From a virus, in IMG/VR virus record IMGVR_UViG_3300009151_003513, positions 1 through 32,755 of that record: a stretch of DNA of 32,755 nucleotides; one strand, given 5' to 3'. The number at the start of each line of letters is the position of its first letter. Positions within the stretch are counted from its first letter, which is position 1. Under the pieces are notes generated by a model. The model saw nothing but the letters and a program-made list of their open reading frames with translations. It was not told where the DNA came from and made no database searches. The position numbers were made by a program, and so were the translations under genes. Shown here one piece after another: positions 15,849 through 23,366 of the stretch.

Positions 15849-16425
15849 CTATTAAAAATAAATCTATAGGCATAGCAAGTCTTATTTTTCCAAAAAAAGG
15901 TTCTACATTATGATATAAAAAACTTGGAAAAATAATTATATCTCCAGACTTGGGATAAAATTTTATTGGCTTAAACCAATCTTTTAATTCAGAAATATAT
16001 CCTCTATTTGCGTTATGCCTAGGATCATGTAATATTAATCCACCTCCTTGATTTTGATCTTCACACAATAAATAAAATACAGCACTCAAATGAGAACCGG
16101 AATGATTATGTGTGGGCATAGAATAAGAAGATTTGCTACCTGTTATCCAAGCTTTTGTGTGAAAATTTTTTTCAATATTAAGATTTTGTAATTTTAAATA
16201 TTTTTTAAAAGAAGGTATAACAATTTTTTCTTTAAATGTAATAAAATATTTATCATTAAATAAATTTCCGTCTTTCATATCTAAAGATTCTTTAAATTGT
16301 TCTGAATCATAATTAGAGAAAATATGATTTACAACACCATCTAATATTTTTTTATCAACAATGGTGTCTTTCAATATAGTCGTTGGCCAACAATAATTCA
16401 TACCTTCATTCATATTATTTGTCAT
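15841..16425 (-). CDS. 2OG/Fe(II) oxygenase-like protein of the TIGR02466 type
   Basis: A 194-residue protein with the features of the putative 2OG oxygenase family TIGR02466. It has W-P-T-T-I near the start, a central H-x-H with G-S-H-L-S-A-V-F-Y-L (His106, His108), G-G-G-L-I-L-H-D-P-R, P-K-S-G-D-I-I-I-F-P-S-F-L-Y-H (His172) and an Arg (Arg182) for the co-substrate carboxylate. This family is frequent in marine phages. The start overlaps the 249-residue gene by 11 bases, and a TATAAATA octamer lies 28 bases upstream, so this may be the first gene of a second late transcript covering 16425-12595. Alternative in-frame starts exist at Met5 and Met9. Confidence 0.75.
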   Translation of the reverse strand: MTNNMNEGMNYCWPTTILKDTIVDKKILDGVVNHIFSNYDSEQFKESLDMKDGNLFNDKYFITFKEKIVIPSFKKYLKLQNLNIEKNFHTKAWITGSKSSYSMPTHNHSGSHLSAVFYLLCEDQNQGGGLILHDPRHNANRGYISELKDWFKPIKFYPKSGDIIIFPSFLYHNVEPFFGKIRLAMPIDLFLIDE

Positions 16426-17164
16426 AAGCTAAAAACTCTTTACTATTAATTATATTTATAACTATATTTTTAATTTGTTTTTCATATTTTTTTCTTAAAT
16501 AATTAACAAACAAAGCATTTAATGGTATTAAAAAATTAAAAAAATGATAACTATAAGGCCACTCTATATGTTCATACTTGTATTTAAAAAATCTAATTTC
16601 TAAAAAATAATATCTTTTATATTTTTTAAAAAACAATTTATTAATGCTTTCAGCTTCAGCTTCATAAGAATGATTTTCTATTTTTAGTCTTTTAATTTTC
16701 ATAATACCATCTTTATCTTTATAACTTTCTACATTAGCTATTCTGTCCAAAAATTCAAAAGTTACAAATGGAATATTTTTTAATTTTTCAACAACAATGT
16801 CTCTATCTTCAGAATAAGGAAACGCCAATACAACATTAGAAGAATTAAAATTTTTATAATGTCCTTCGCAACTACTAACAGTCATATAATTTTTATTTAA
16901 AAACGCAAAAACCATATCTTTAATACCATCTTCAACCTGTTCTTCAAACTTAGGATGGTAAGGACTAACACTTACTGCTAAATAAAGATCACCTCCTTTG
17001 TCAGAATCAGAAGCATATATTCTACCATCTTTGTGTTTATAATTTAATACTTCATTTTCAGATATTAATTTTTTTTGATCTATTAAATATTTTTGCTCTT
17101 GAATATATTTGTTATTATATTCTACTTGTATTTGATACGAAGAAGTTATTAATAAATCTCTCAT
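16415..17164 (-). CDS. Unrecognised 249-residue protein with G/N-x-x-T-V-S-S-C-E-G-H motif
   Basis: I cannot place this protein. The clearest motif is F-L-N-K-N-Y-M-T-V-S-S-C-E-G-H at about residues 89-103. It resembles the S-C-x-G-H/R motif of several small uncharacterised nucleic-acid- or tRNA-related families, and could bind a metal or cofactor. Around it are an A-V-S-V-S-P strand and a later V-V-L-A-F-P strand, suggesting an alpha/beta fold. The C-terminal third is rich in Lys, Tyr and Phe and probably helical. The ATG overlaps the upstream radical SAM stop (ATGA), so the two proteins are made together. Function unknown; a partner or substrate-binding role for the radical SAM enzyme is only a guess. 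Confidence 0.55.
   Translation of the reverse strand: MRDLLITSSYQIQVEYNNKYIQEQKYLIDQKKLISENEVLNYKHKDGRIYASDSDKGGDLYLAVSVSPYHPKFEEQVEDGIKDMVFAFLNKNYMTVSSCEGHYKNFNSSNVVLAFPYSEDRDIVVEKLKNIPFVTFEFLDRIANVESYKDKDGIMKIKRLKIENHSYEAEAESINKLFFKKYKRYYFLEIRFFKYKYEHIEWPYSYHFFNFLIPLNALFVNYLRKKYEKQIKNIVINIINSKEFLAYDK
16453..16460 (-). promoter_or_regulatory. Candidate late promoter inside the cluster (TATAAATA)
   Basis: A perfect minus-strand TATAAATA octamer 28 bases upstream of ATG 16425, the same spacing as at the divergent promoter (7894-7901). It lies in the last codons of the 249-residue gene and may restart late transcription for the oxygenase-rich half of the cluster. Confidence 0.5.
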
Positions 17165-18252
17165 AGTATACTTTCATTTATATAAGGTGTTACTTCTATA
17201 TTTAGTTTGTTAGATTTAAGTATATCTGGTGCAATAGATTTCATTAATTTACAATGTTCTTCTACCATATTATGTTGTTTTAAATCTTTAATTGTTTTTC
17301 TACAACCATTACATATCTCAAACATAGGACAAGTAAAACAGGCCTTCTTCATACTAATAAGATTAACATCATCTTGTAATGGCGTAAAAAACTCACCCTT
17401 CATTTCTTTATTAAAATCTATTGATTTATCTTTATCATCACCAAACGAACCACAAGAATAATAATCACCACTAGGATTTAATGCACGAATACCACTATCA
17501 CATTTACGATTTTGAGGACATGATGTTCTACCACCAGTTAATCGTTGCATCATTTGTTTTGTATTAAATTCCCAAGGCGCAAGACCACGTTTCCATATCT
17601 CTACATAGATTTGATATATTTTACTCAGTAAATAAGGTTTACCTTGTTCACCGCTGGCCATTGCATAGTTTAATTTACATTCTACGCCGGTTTTACTATA
17701 ACGTGTAAAGTTGTGTAATGTACCATCAGGTACAACATCTTCACTCATACGTTTTGCAAGTTCTACATTTTTAATTGCAACTTTTTCATTTTCAGGTACT
17801 ATAACAGATATAAAATCTGGCCTATAACCACAGTGCTCTAACATTGTATCTGAACATTTCCAAAAATCTTCTTCTGTAAATTCTGAATAATCTCCTTTAA
17901 GGCGGCCACCTCCATATTGAAACGAAGTAGTTACACCCACTCTTTCATTATTAAATAAGTCTTTCCATTTCTCTGGTTTTTTGTAAAATGGCCACAAATT
18001 GGTTGTTAATGCAAGTGTTGTTTTATAATTATTTTTATCTAACCATTTAATAATTTTCCAATAATATTCTGGTTCCATCATTAAAGGATCCCCACCATTA
18101 ACTATAATTGTTCTCGTTTGAGGAAATCTTTTTAAAAATGTAATTATTTGTTCATGTGATAATTCATCTTTTCTATGTTCGGATATCTTTGTACTAGAAC
18201 AAAAAGTACATTTAAAGTTACATAACTCAGTAGGTTTAATTATTAAATCCAT
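17161..18252 (-). CDS. Radical SAM/SPASM protein (363 residues)
   Basis: The radical SAM motif is at Cys11, Cys15 and Cys18 (E-L-C-N-F-K-C-T-F-C), followed by N-G-G-D-P-L-M, a G-G-D-P variant of the SAM-binding G-G-E-P. The C-terminal region has C-P-Q-N-R-K-C, L-N-P-S-G-D-Y-Y-S-C-G and then C-F-T-C-P-M-F-E-I-C-N-G-C with a last Cys (E-H-C-K-L-M), a nearly complete SPASM set for two auxiliary Fe-S clusters. SPASM enzymes mostly modify ribosomal peptides or proteins. The start overlaps the B12-type radical SAM gene by ten bases and the stop overlaps the next gene by four. No substrate is evident beside it; it may serve the virion protein at 22794-23366 or a host target. Confidence 0.87.
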   Translation of the reverse strand: MDLIIKPTELCNFKCTFCSSTKISEHRKDELSHEQIITFLKRFPQTRTIIVNGGDPLMMEPEYYWKIIKWLDKNNYKTTLALTTNLWPFYKKPEKWKDLFNNERVGVTTSFQYGGGRLKGDYSEFTEEDFWKCSDTMLEHCGYRPDFISVIVPENEKVAIKNVELAKRMSEDVVPDGTLHNFTRYSKTGVECKLNYAMASGEQGKPYLLSKIYQIYVEIWKRGLAPWEFNTKQMMQRLTGGRTSCPQNRKCDSGIRALNPSGDYYSCGSFGDDKDKSIDFNKEMKGEFFTPLQDDVNLISMKKACFTCPMFEICNGCRKTIKDLKQHNMVEEHCKLMKSIAPDILKSNKLNIEVTPYINESIL

Positions 18253-19943
18253 TTTTTAAACATCTCACTTATTATAATATGTTTATTATTTAAAACCATT
18301 TCATCAATAATTTCAGTTCTAAATCTTCCATTTATTTTTTTAATACTTTTTGGAGGAGTATTAATATCGTATAAATCTATAATATAATTATTTATTTTAC
18401 TATACTCAGGTAATTCTTTTATTATAGCAAAACATTCTTTACAAAAATTACCAGGTGTTAATTTTTCTTCAAACATTGGATATATCAATTCTAATAATTT
18501 ATTACAAGCTTGATTCATAAAAAACATTTCGTACATTTCTTCTTTGGTAAAACTATAACAACTTTGTATTGTATAGAAATAATTTTGTTTTTGTTTATAT
18601 AAACTATGTACATTGTCTACACCAGAATCATCTACCAAATCAGTATATACTTTTACAGGTTGAATTTTATATTGTTCCAAATATTCTTTTTTGCTTATAT
18701 AACTATCTGGCAATAATATATAATCGTGTCTGTTATTACTAAGTGCTTTAAAATTCCATATAATTTCCATTTCATCATAAAAATCTTTTAATGTTGAACC
18801 AGGCATTCCTAATATTAATTCTAGTGATGGTACAGGATAACCTTTTTCTCTACATTGTTTTTCTATATGTTTACTCAGTTCTATTTTATCTTTAGATGAT
18901 AAATCAACTCTTTTAGCAACTTTCATTGCTTCATCAGATATACTTTGAATTGAAACAGTAGGAACAATAGAAATATAATTATCAACCTCATTTAAGTTCC
19001 AATATTCAAAATTTTTACTTTGTTTAGAATTTTTAGGTTCAACTCTAGGTCCTACTATTTCAAACCAACAATCAACTAACTTTTTTCTTCTATTTAAATC
19101 TTTAGATTTCATTGTAGATATATCTGTTAAATGCACTCCTTGTTGCCATGCGAATTTAAATATTTCTAAATCTCTTTCTTCAAAAGCTCCAAAATTTGCA
19201 TCTGTTAAAAATGCACTTGTATAACCAGCACGCTTCATAGCAGAAATATCTCTCTTAGCAATATCTACTTTTTTCTTTATAATTTTAGTATCTAATCCGC
19301 CACCCCATTCACAATACACACATTTGTATGGACAACCTCTTGTAGTTTCTAATACAATAAATGCTTCCATTTTATGTTCTTTTGAATAATTGCATATTTT
19401 TTTTACATAATCAAAATGTTCTTCATATATTGAATAATCAGGCAGGCCACATTTAGTTTGTTTTGTACTATTCATTTCCCAACTGATATCTTCTTTATTA
19501 ACTTTGCCGTTATTGTCTATATAAGAATTTAGAAAATCTTCTATAAAAACTTCACCAGGTTTTGTAGGTTGACATATAAAATCATAAAATTTTCTTGATT
19601 TTAAAAACTCAGGTTCATTTGTACCTATATGTGGACCGCCTAATATACATAAAGCATTTTTGTTTATTTTTTTAACATGTTGAGCAAACAAATCACATAT
19701 ATCATAATTCCATACATAACTACTAATTAAATAAATGTCTGCATTAGGAATTTCATTGTATATATCTTTTATATCTTTGTACTTATTAAATTTATAAGGA
19801 GCTTCTAACCATTCAAATTTATCATAATATTTACCAAATCTTCTATAATGACTTTGTATCAGCAAATAAGTTAAATTATTTGCTAAACTCCAATCAGTAT
19901 GTGGTGGATTTATAAATGCTATTTTATTTTTTTGAATCAGCAT
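18243..19943 (-). CDS. Cobalamin-type radical SAM protein
   Basis: About 566 residues. The N-terminal ~150 residues look like the Rossmann-like B12-binding domain that precedes many radical SAM enzymes: K-I-A-F-I-N-P-P-H, D-I-Y-L-I-S-S-Y-V, and C-I-L-G-G-P-H-I-G before F-I-C-Q-P-T-K-P-G-E. The cluster motif follows in T-T-R-G-C-P-Y-K-C-V-Y-C-E-W-G-G-G (Cys204, 208 and 211 from my start). Relatives perform methylations or ring and C-C chemistry. I start at ATG 19943 (MLIQKNKIAF) because an AGGT precedes it and the family alignment begins there; an ATG eight codons earlier (19967) is in frame. It overlaps the preceding radical SAM gene by 20 bases. The C-terminal ~200 residues are unassigned. 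Confidence 0.83.
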   Translation of the reverse strand: MLIQKNKIAFINPPHTDWSLANNLTYLLIQSHYRRFGKYYDKFEWLEAPYKFNKYKDIKDIYNEIPNADIYLISSYVWNYDICDLFAQHVKKINKNALCILGGPHIGTNEPEFLKSRKFYDFICQPTKPGEVFIEDFLNSYIDNNGKVNKEDISWEMNSTKQTKCGLPDYSIYEEHFDYVKKICNYSKEHKMEAFIVLETTRGCPYKCVYCEWGGGLDTKIIKKKVDIAKRDISAMKRAGYTSAFLTDANFGAFEERDLEIFKFAWQQGVHLTDISTMKSKDLNRRKKLVDCWFEIVGPRVEPKNSKQSKNFEYWNLNEVDNYISIVPTVSIQSISDEAMKVAKRVDLSSKDKIELSKHIEKQCREKGYPVPSLELILGMPGSTLKDFYDEMEIIWNFKALSNNRHDYILLPDSYISKKEYLEQYKIQPVKVYTDLVDDSGVDNVHSLYKQKQNYFYTIQSCYSFTKEEMYEMFFMNQACNKLLELIYPMFEEKLTPGNFCKECFAIIKELPEYSKINNYIIDLYDINTPPKSIKKINGRFRTEIIDEMVLNNKHIIISEMFKKWI

Positions 19944-20952
19944 ACCTAAATGTTTCCTTAAACACACATTCGTTCATATCATGTTCAATAAATTTAAAAT
20001 CTTGTTTTATAAAGCAGGTAAAAGGACATCTTTGAAAAAACTCACATTCAAAACAATTATATTTTTTCATAAAGTTTTCAATAATTTTAGTACCACTCAA
20101 ATCTTTTGTATTTGAATCTTGTAATAACACTGCACCAGAACAGCCTTTTGGTATACTACCATCAGGCATTACTGTTAAACTGTTGCCTTTAGTGCAACCC
20201 ATCCTATTATTTGTTTTGCCATTTAAGAATGGTTCTATGTTTAACATTTTAGGATATTTGTCAACACATAGTTTATAGAATTTAAATGTTTCTGATTCAG
20301 CAGGCATCATAAAGACATTTGTTTTTCTAGTTACACTTGGTAATAATGAATCAAAATGTATTTCAAAATTATTATATAGATAATCAAAGTATTCATCACC
20401 AGCAACTATTTTTTCAATGTTCTGTTTTGTCAAAACACAACTTATCATTTTAATATGTGATTTAAGAATATCTATATTTTTTTTAAAAGTTTCTAATGCA
20501 GGTGTATTAAATCTACCTACAATGTCATAAGAAACTGATAATATGATATTATTTTTTTTAATAAAATCTACGATTAAATCTGTTTTATCAAATACAAGAT
20601 TGGTAACAAAATTAAATACAACAGTTTTATCAGAAGAAACTTTTTCTCTAACTTGTTTTACAAATTTAGAATATATATCTAAGAAGCCTTTATCTGTCCA
20701 TGTATCTTGTAACAGTTCACCACCCATAGTGTTTATTATGAAATGTTTTGATCTATCGTTTCGTTCAATGTAACGGGTTATTGTTGGAACTTTATTTAAG
20801 ATTTCTTCTTCTGAGGCACCCAATATACTTGAATGATCTTGTGGGCAAAAAGCACATGATAAATTGCAATGTTCAAATAAACATAAAACAATTTCAGACC
20901 AGTCTATAACTTTATTATCTATTAATTTGTAGAATGATATATCTTCTTGCAT
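19924..20952 (-). CDS. Radical SAM/SPASM protein (342 residues)
   Basis: A radical SAM enzyme with Cys29, Cys33 and Cys36 from my start (E-H-C-N-L-S-C-A-F-C-P-Q-D) and N-T-M-G-G-E-L for SAM binding. The C-terminal part has M-G-C-T-K-G-N-S-L, M-P-D-G-S-I-P-K-G-C and C-F-E-C-E-F-F-Q-R-C-P-F-T-C, a full SPASM pattern (C-x2-C-x5-C-x3-C) plus a late Cys. I choose ATG 20952 because the sequence before it reads AAAGGTGAAAATG: the in-frame GTG two codons earlier is part of the likely ribosome-binding site. It follows the 385-residue gene by only eight bases. Substrate unknown; its SPASM tail is close in spacing to the one at 23350-24387. Confidence 0.87.
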   Translation of the reverse strand: MQEDISFYKLIDNKVIDWSEIVLCLFEHCNLSCAFCPQDHSSILGASEEEILNKVPTITRYIERNDRSKHFIINTMGGELLQDTWTDKGFLDIYSKFVKQVREKVSSDKTVVFNFVTNLVFDKTDLIVDFIKKNNIILSVSYDIVGRFNTPALETFKKNIDILKSHIKMISCVLTKQNIEKIVAGDEYFDYLYNNFEIHFDSLLPSVTRKTNVFMMPAESETFKFYKLCVDKYPKMLNIEPFLNGKTNNRMGCTKGNSLTVMPDGSIPKGCSGAVLLQDSNTKDLSGTKIIENFMKKYNCFECEFFQRCPFTCFIKQDFKFIEHDMNECVFKETFRYADSKK

Positions 20953-20960
20953 TTTCACCT

Positions 20961-22118
20961 TTATATAACATATGGAGCCAAAATTTCTGTATTATCTTCA
21001 TTAAATTGATTAAAAATATGTTGCACAAAGTAAGTATTAACTGTAGGAAAACTTATGCTATAAAAAGTACCAGTGGTAACTAAGCTTTCTTGTGATTCTT
21101 GATGATTTATTAATTGATCTAATTGTTCATCAGTTATTGTATTAGACTTAACAAGAGGAATAAGATCTAACAAATAACGCCATTCCATACCAGCCGAATC
21201 TGTTTCTGAAATTCCAATATTTATTAAAAATTGTTTAATATTAAAAATATCTTCATCTGTAATATTTTCGAAAGAAATCATAGAATCAGACCCCCAATTA
21301 TTCATAATGTCATAAGCAGCGTGAGATAAAAAATTTAATTTCCAAACAGAATTATTTTGATAAAATGTTTTAATTATAGGATTATCGTATTCAAGAATAT
21401 CTAAAATATTATTAATATCAATAGTATGTACAATTCCCAGTTTTTCTAAAAATTTTTTATTAAGTAAGCAGTAAGTAAAATGTTCTCTTATTCCATATAA
21501 AGATTTTGAAAGTTCTTCTCTTAACAGAGGAATCATAATTGCTTTCAATTCTTCTTTTCTCGAACCATTATATAAATAAGAAGCTAATAATAATTCTATA
21601 TTAAATTTTCCAACATTTTCATTAATAAAAGTTTCATAATCATCACGATTAATTATTAAAGAATTATATTCAGTTTCTAATTTATTTCTATCAAATAACC
21701 AATCAGGCGATGTAGACCAAATTTTTTTGAAATTATAAAATCTTGATATTTTCCAAAAATTTTTATAATCAAAAAATAGTTTTACAAAACTTATAACATC
21801 ATTAACCGTGGCATTAGGTAATATAATTTTATACCAAAGACTTAATATTTTATAATAATTATTTTTATCAGCATATATGTAAATAGGTTTATTATTTTCT
21901 TTTGTTCTTTCATTGAGTATATTAAGCAATTCAAGAAAAGAAACCGGAGTATTTAAATTATCCAAATTTTTACCATAAAATATAAGTTGTCCAAGTCCAA
22001 TTGTATCTAATACATTCCAATTAGGCACGCCACATTGTTCAGAAACAACTATTCTATCTTTATCCAAATCTATATTAATATCGTGTTCTAAATAAATTTT
22101 TCTAAATAGATGCAACAT
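20961..22118 (-). CDS. Unrecognised 385-residue protein between the CHxx protein and the second radical SAM
   Basis: I do not recognise a family. The protein is largely helical, with a predicted alpha/beta start (D-R-I-V-V-S-E-Q-C-G-V-P-N-W-N, P-I-Y-I-Y-A-D-K-N-N-Y-Y-K-I-L), a motif I-W-S-T-S-P-D-W-L-F-D-R near residue 150, and two long helical stretches after it. No membrane segment, signal peptide or catalytic motif stands out. The ATG overlaps the end of the 247-frame gene by 17 bases, so the two are coupled. Being expressed between a putative modified protein and radical SAM enzymes, it may be a recognition protein, chaperone or second structural component (inference). Confidence 0.6.
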   Translation of the reverse strand: MLHLFRKIYLEHDINIDLDKDRIVVSEQCGVPNWNVLDTIGLGQLIFYGKNLDNLNTPVSFLELLNILNERTKENNKPIYIYADKNNYYKILSLWYKIILPNATVNDVISFVKLFFDYKNFWKISRFYNFKKIWSTSPDWLFDRNKLETEYNSLIINRDDYETFINENVGKFNIELLLASYLYNGSRKEELKAIMIPLLREELSKSLYGIREHFTYCLLNKKFLEKLGIVHTIDINNILDILEYDNPIIKTFYQNNSVWKLNFLSHAAYDIMNNWGSDSMISFENITDEDIFNIKQFLINIGISETDSAGMEWRYLLDLIPLVKSNTITDEQLDQLINHQESQESLVTTGTFYSISFPTVNTYFVQHIFNQFNEDNTEILAPYVI

Positions 22119-22794
22119 TTTTTATTATTTCCTTATCTTGTTGTTTTGCTGTTATATAATCTTTATTTTTACCTTGAGATATTGCTAGTGTTAATAAAAA
22201 CATTGGATTGTTTGGATTGCCCCAAAAACTAAACAAATTTCTACCTCTAAACATATAATCAGTAAAATAATGAGTATAAAATTTTAAATTTTTATTTAAT
22301 ACATTATAAAATGAATAAAATCTTTCATGTTTTAATAAACTTAAAAAATTTACACCTGTTAAATCTTTTGTTTCATCTTTAGGAAAAGTTTGTGCATAAT
22401 TTTTTAGTAAATCAGAATTTACCATATACGCATTGAATATTGTTAAACTATCCAACTTATCAGACCATTTAGAAATTATTTCTTTATTTTCTTGAATGAA
22501 ATTTTTATAATTATCTTCTTTAACTAAACCTTTGTACTGTAACAAAACATTAATTGTAATATTTTCTAATGAATTAATATTTACTAATGAAATACTATTA
22601 AAATAATCTTTTATTAATTCTAAATCCGGTTCTTTTATATCTACAGGTAAATCTAAATTACTTAGATATGTTAACAATTTAGAACCTTTCATTTCACTCT
22701 TAGTGTAATCTATAACATAAAAAGTATCTTTATTTGTAAAATACTTTTTTAAATTTTCTATCGATATTGGTGCTGTTGTTTCAATTGTTTGCAT
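22102..22794 (-). CDS. Unrecognised 230-residue protein directly after the CHxx protein
   Basis: No family recognised. I start it at ATG 22794 (M-Q-T-I-E-T-T-A-P-I-S), which overlaps the stop of the CHxx protein gene as TAATG. A longer open frame extends 17 codons into that gene, but TAATG coupling is the simpler reading. The protein has a short alpha/beta start (F-Y-V-I-D-Y-T-K-S-E-M-K-G-S), a helical middle and an aromatic-rich stretch, F-Y-T-H-Y-F-T-D-Y-M-F-R-G-R-N-L-F-S-F-W-G-N-P-N-N-P, near residue 180. The immediate coupling to the CHxx protein suggests a partner or maturation factor for it, but nothing in the sequence proves this. Confidence 0.6.
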   Translation of the reverse strand: MQTIETTAPISIENLKKYFTNKDTFYVIDYTKSEMKGSKLLTYLSNLDLPVDIKEPDLELIKDYFNSISLVNINSLENITINVLLQYKGLVKEDNYKNFIQENKEIISKWSDKLDSLTIFNAYMVNSDLLKNYAQTFPKDETKDLTGVNFLSLLKHERFYSFYNVLNKNLKFYTHYFTDYMFRGRNLFSFWGNPNNPMFLLTLAISQGKNKDYITAKQQDKEIIKNVASI

Positions 22795-23366
22795 TATCTT
22801 CTTCCTCTGTTGCTGTGGCAATTTCCATGACAACTCGCATGACATACGTCCACCTGTATTGTTGCAGTATTAACCGATTGTGTACTATACTCCGTTTGTA
22901 AATTTGTAAAAAATGTTTCTAAATTTGTTGCTGATATTATTTTCTCTGATTCCACATTTGTAGAGGCAACAGTATTTAACGTTTGTCTATAATCAGTATT
23001 TAAATATGCTTTTGCAGTTTGATCATAAATTACTCCACCACCACCAGGATAATTACCACCATAATAACTAAGAACCACATTTAATACTGCTCTTAAATTT
23101 CTTATGTTAGTATAAAGAGCTGTTTCTGTAAGTAAAGCATTTACAATATTAGAAGCTGTAATGGTGTTTCCTGTAGAACCTATAGAAGAACCTGTAGCTG
23201 TTATCGTAGTTCCATCAGTTGTACCTGCAAACGTGGCATCAGGCATTTGAGAAAAAGGTTTATTATTTGTTCCCCAAATAATAGTCGAATTTGCCGTATC
23301 AGTTACAAAATCTTTAAATCTATCCACTATATTTTGTGGTGTTATTGGATTAGTTAATGTTGTCAT
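22794..23366 (-). CDS. Virion-like protein with C-terminal CHASCHGNCHSN-RGRR tail; putative radical SAM substrate
   Basis: A 190-residue protein. Residues 1-170 look like a phage structural protein: T-P-Q-N-I-V-D-R-F-K-D-F, I-W-G-T-N-N-K-P-F, Thr/Gly-rich strands, Y-T-N-I-R-N-L-R-A-V-L-N, a flexible Y-Y-G-G-N-Y-P-G-G-G-G loop and N-L-E-T-F-F-T-N-L-Q. The last 16 residues, 175-190, are C-H-A-S-C-H-G-N-C-H-S-N-R-G-R-R. These are three perfect four-residue C-H-x-(S/N) units plus a basic end, and Cys175, 179 and 183 are its only cysteines. The gene start lies within the last 17 bases of a SPASM radical SAM gene. Such Cys-repeat tails next to a SPASM enzyme are how many RiPP precursors look, but this one is larger and virion-like. 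A metal-binding tip is the main alternative. Confidence 0.75.
   Translation of the reverse strand: MTTLTNPITPQNIVDRFKDFVTDTANSTIIWGTNNKPFSQMPDATFAGTTDGTTITATGSSIGSTGNTITASNIVNALLTETALYTNIRNLRAVLNVVLSYYGGNYPGGGGVIYDQTAKAYLNTDYRQTLNTVASTNVESEKIISATNLETFFTNLQTEYSTQSVNTATIQVDVCHASCHGNCHSNRGRR

Noticed and set aside
22794-22845. C-H-x-x-C-H in the CHxx protein as a c-type haem site
   Set aside because: The spacing is C-x3-C-H, not C-x2-C-H; there is no signal peptide or cytochrome fold. Metal binding of another kind remains open.
22794-22845. Longer start for the 230-residue gene, reading through the CHxx codons in another frame
   Set aside because: The extra 17 residues are an out-of-frame translation of the CHxx coding end; the TAATG junction explains the start better.
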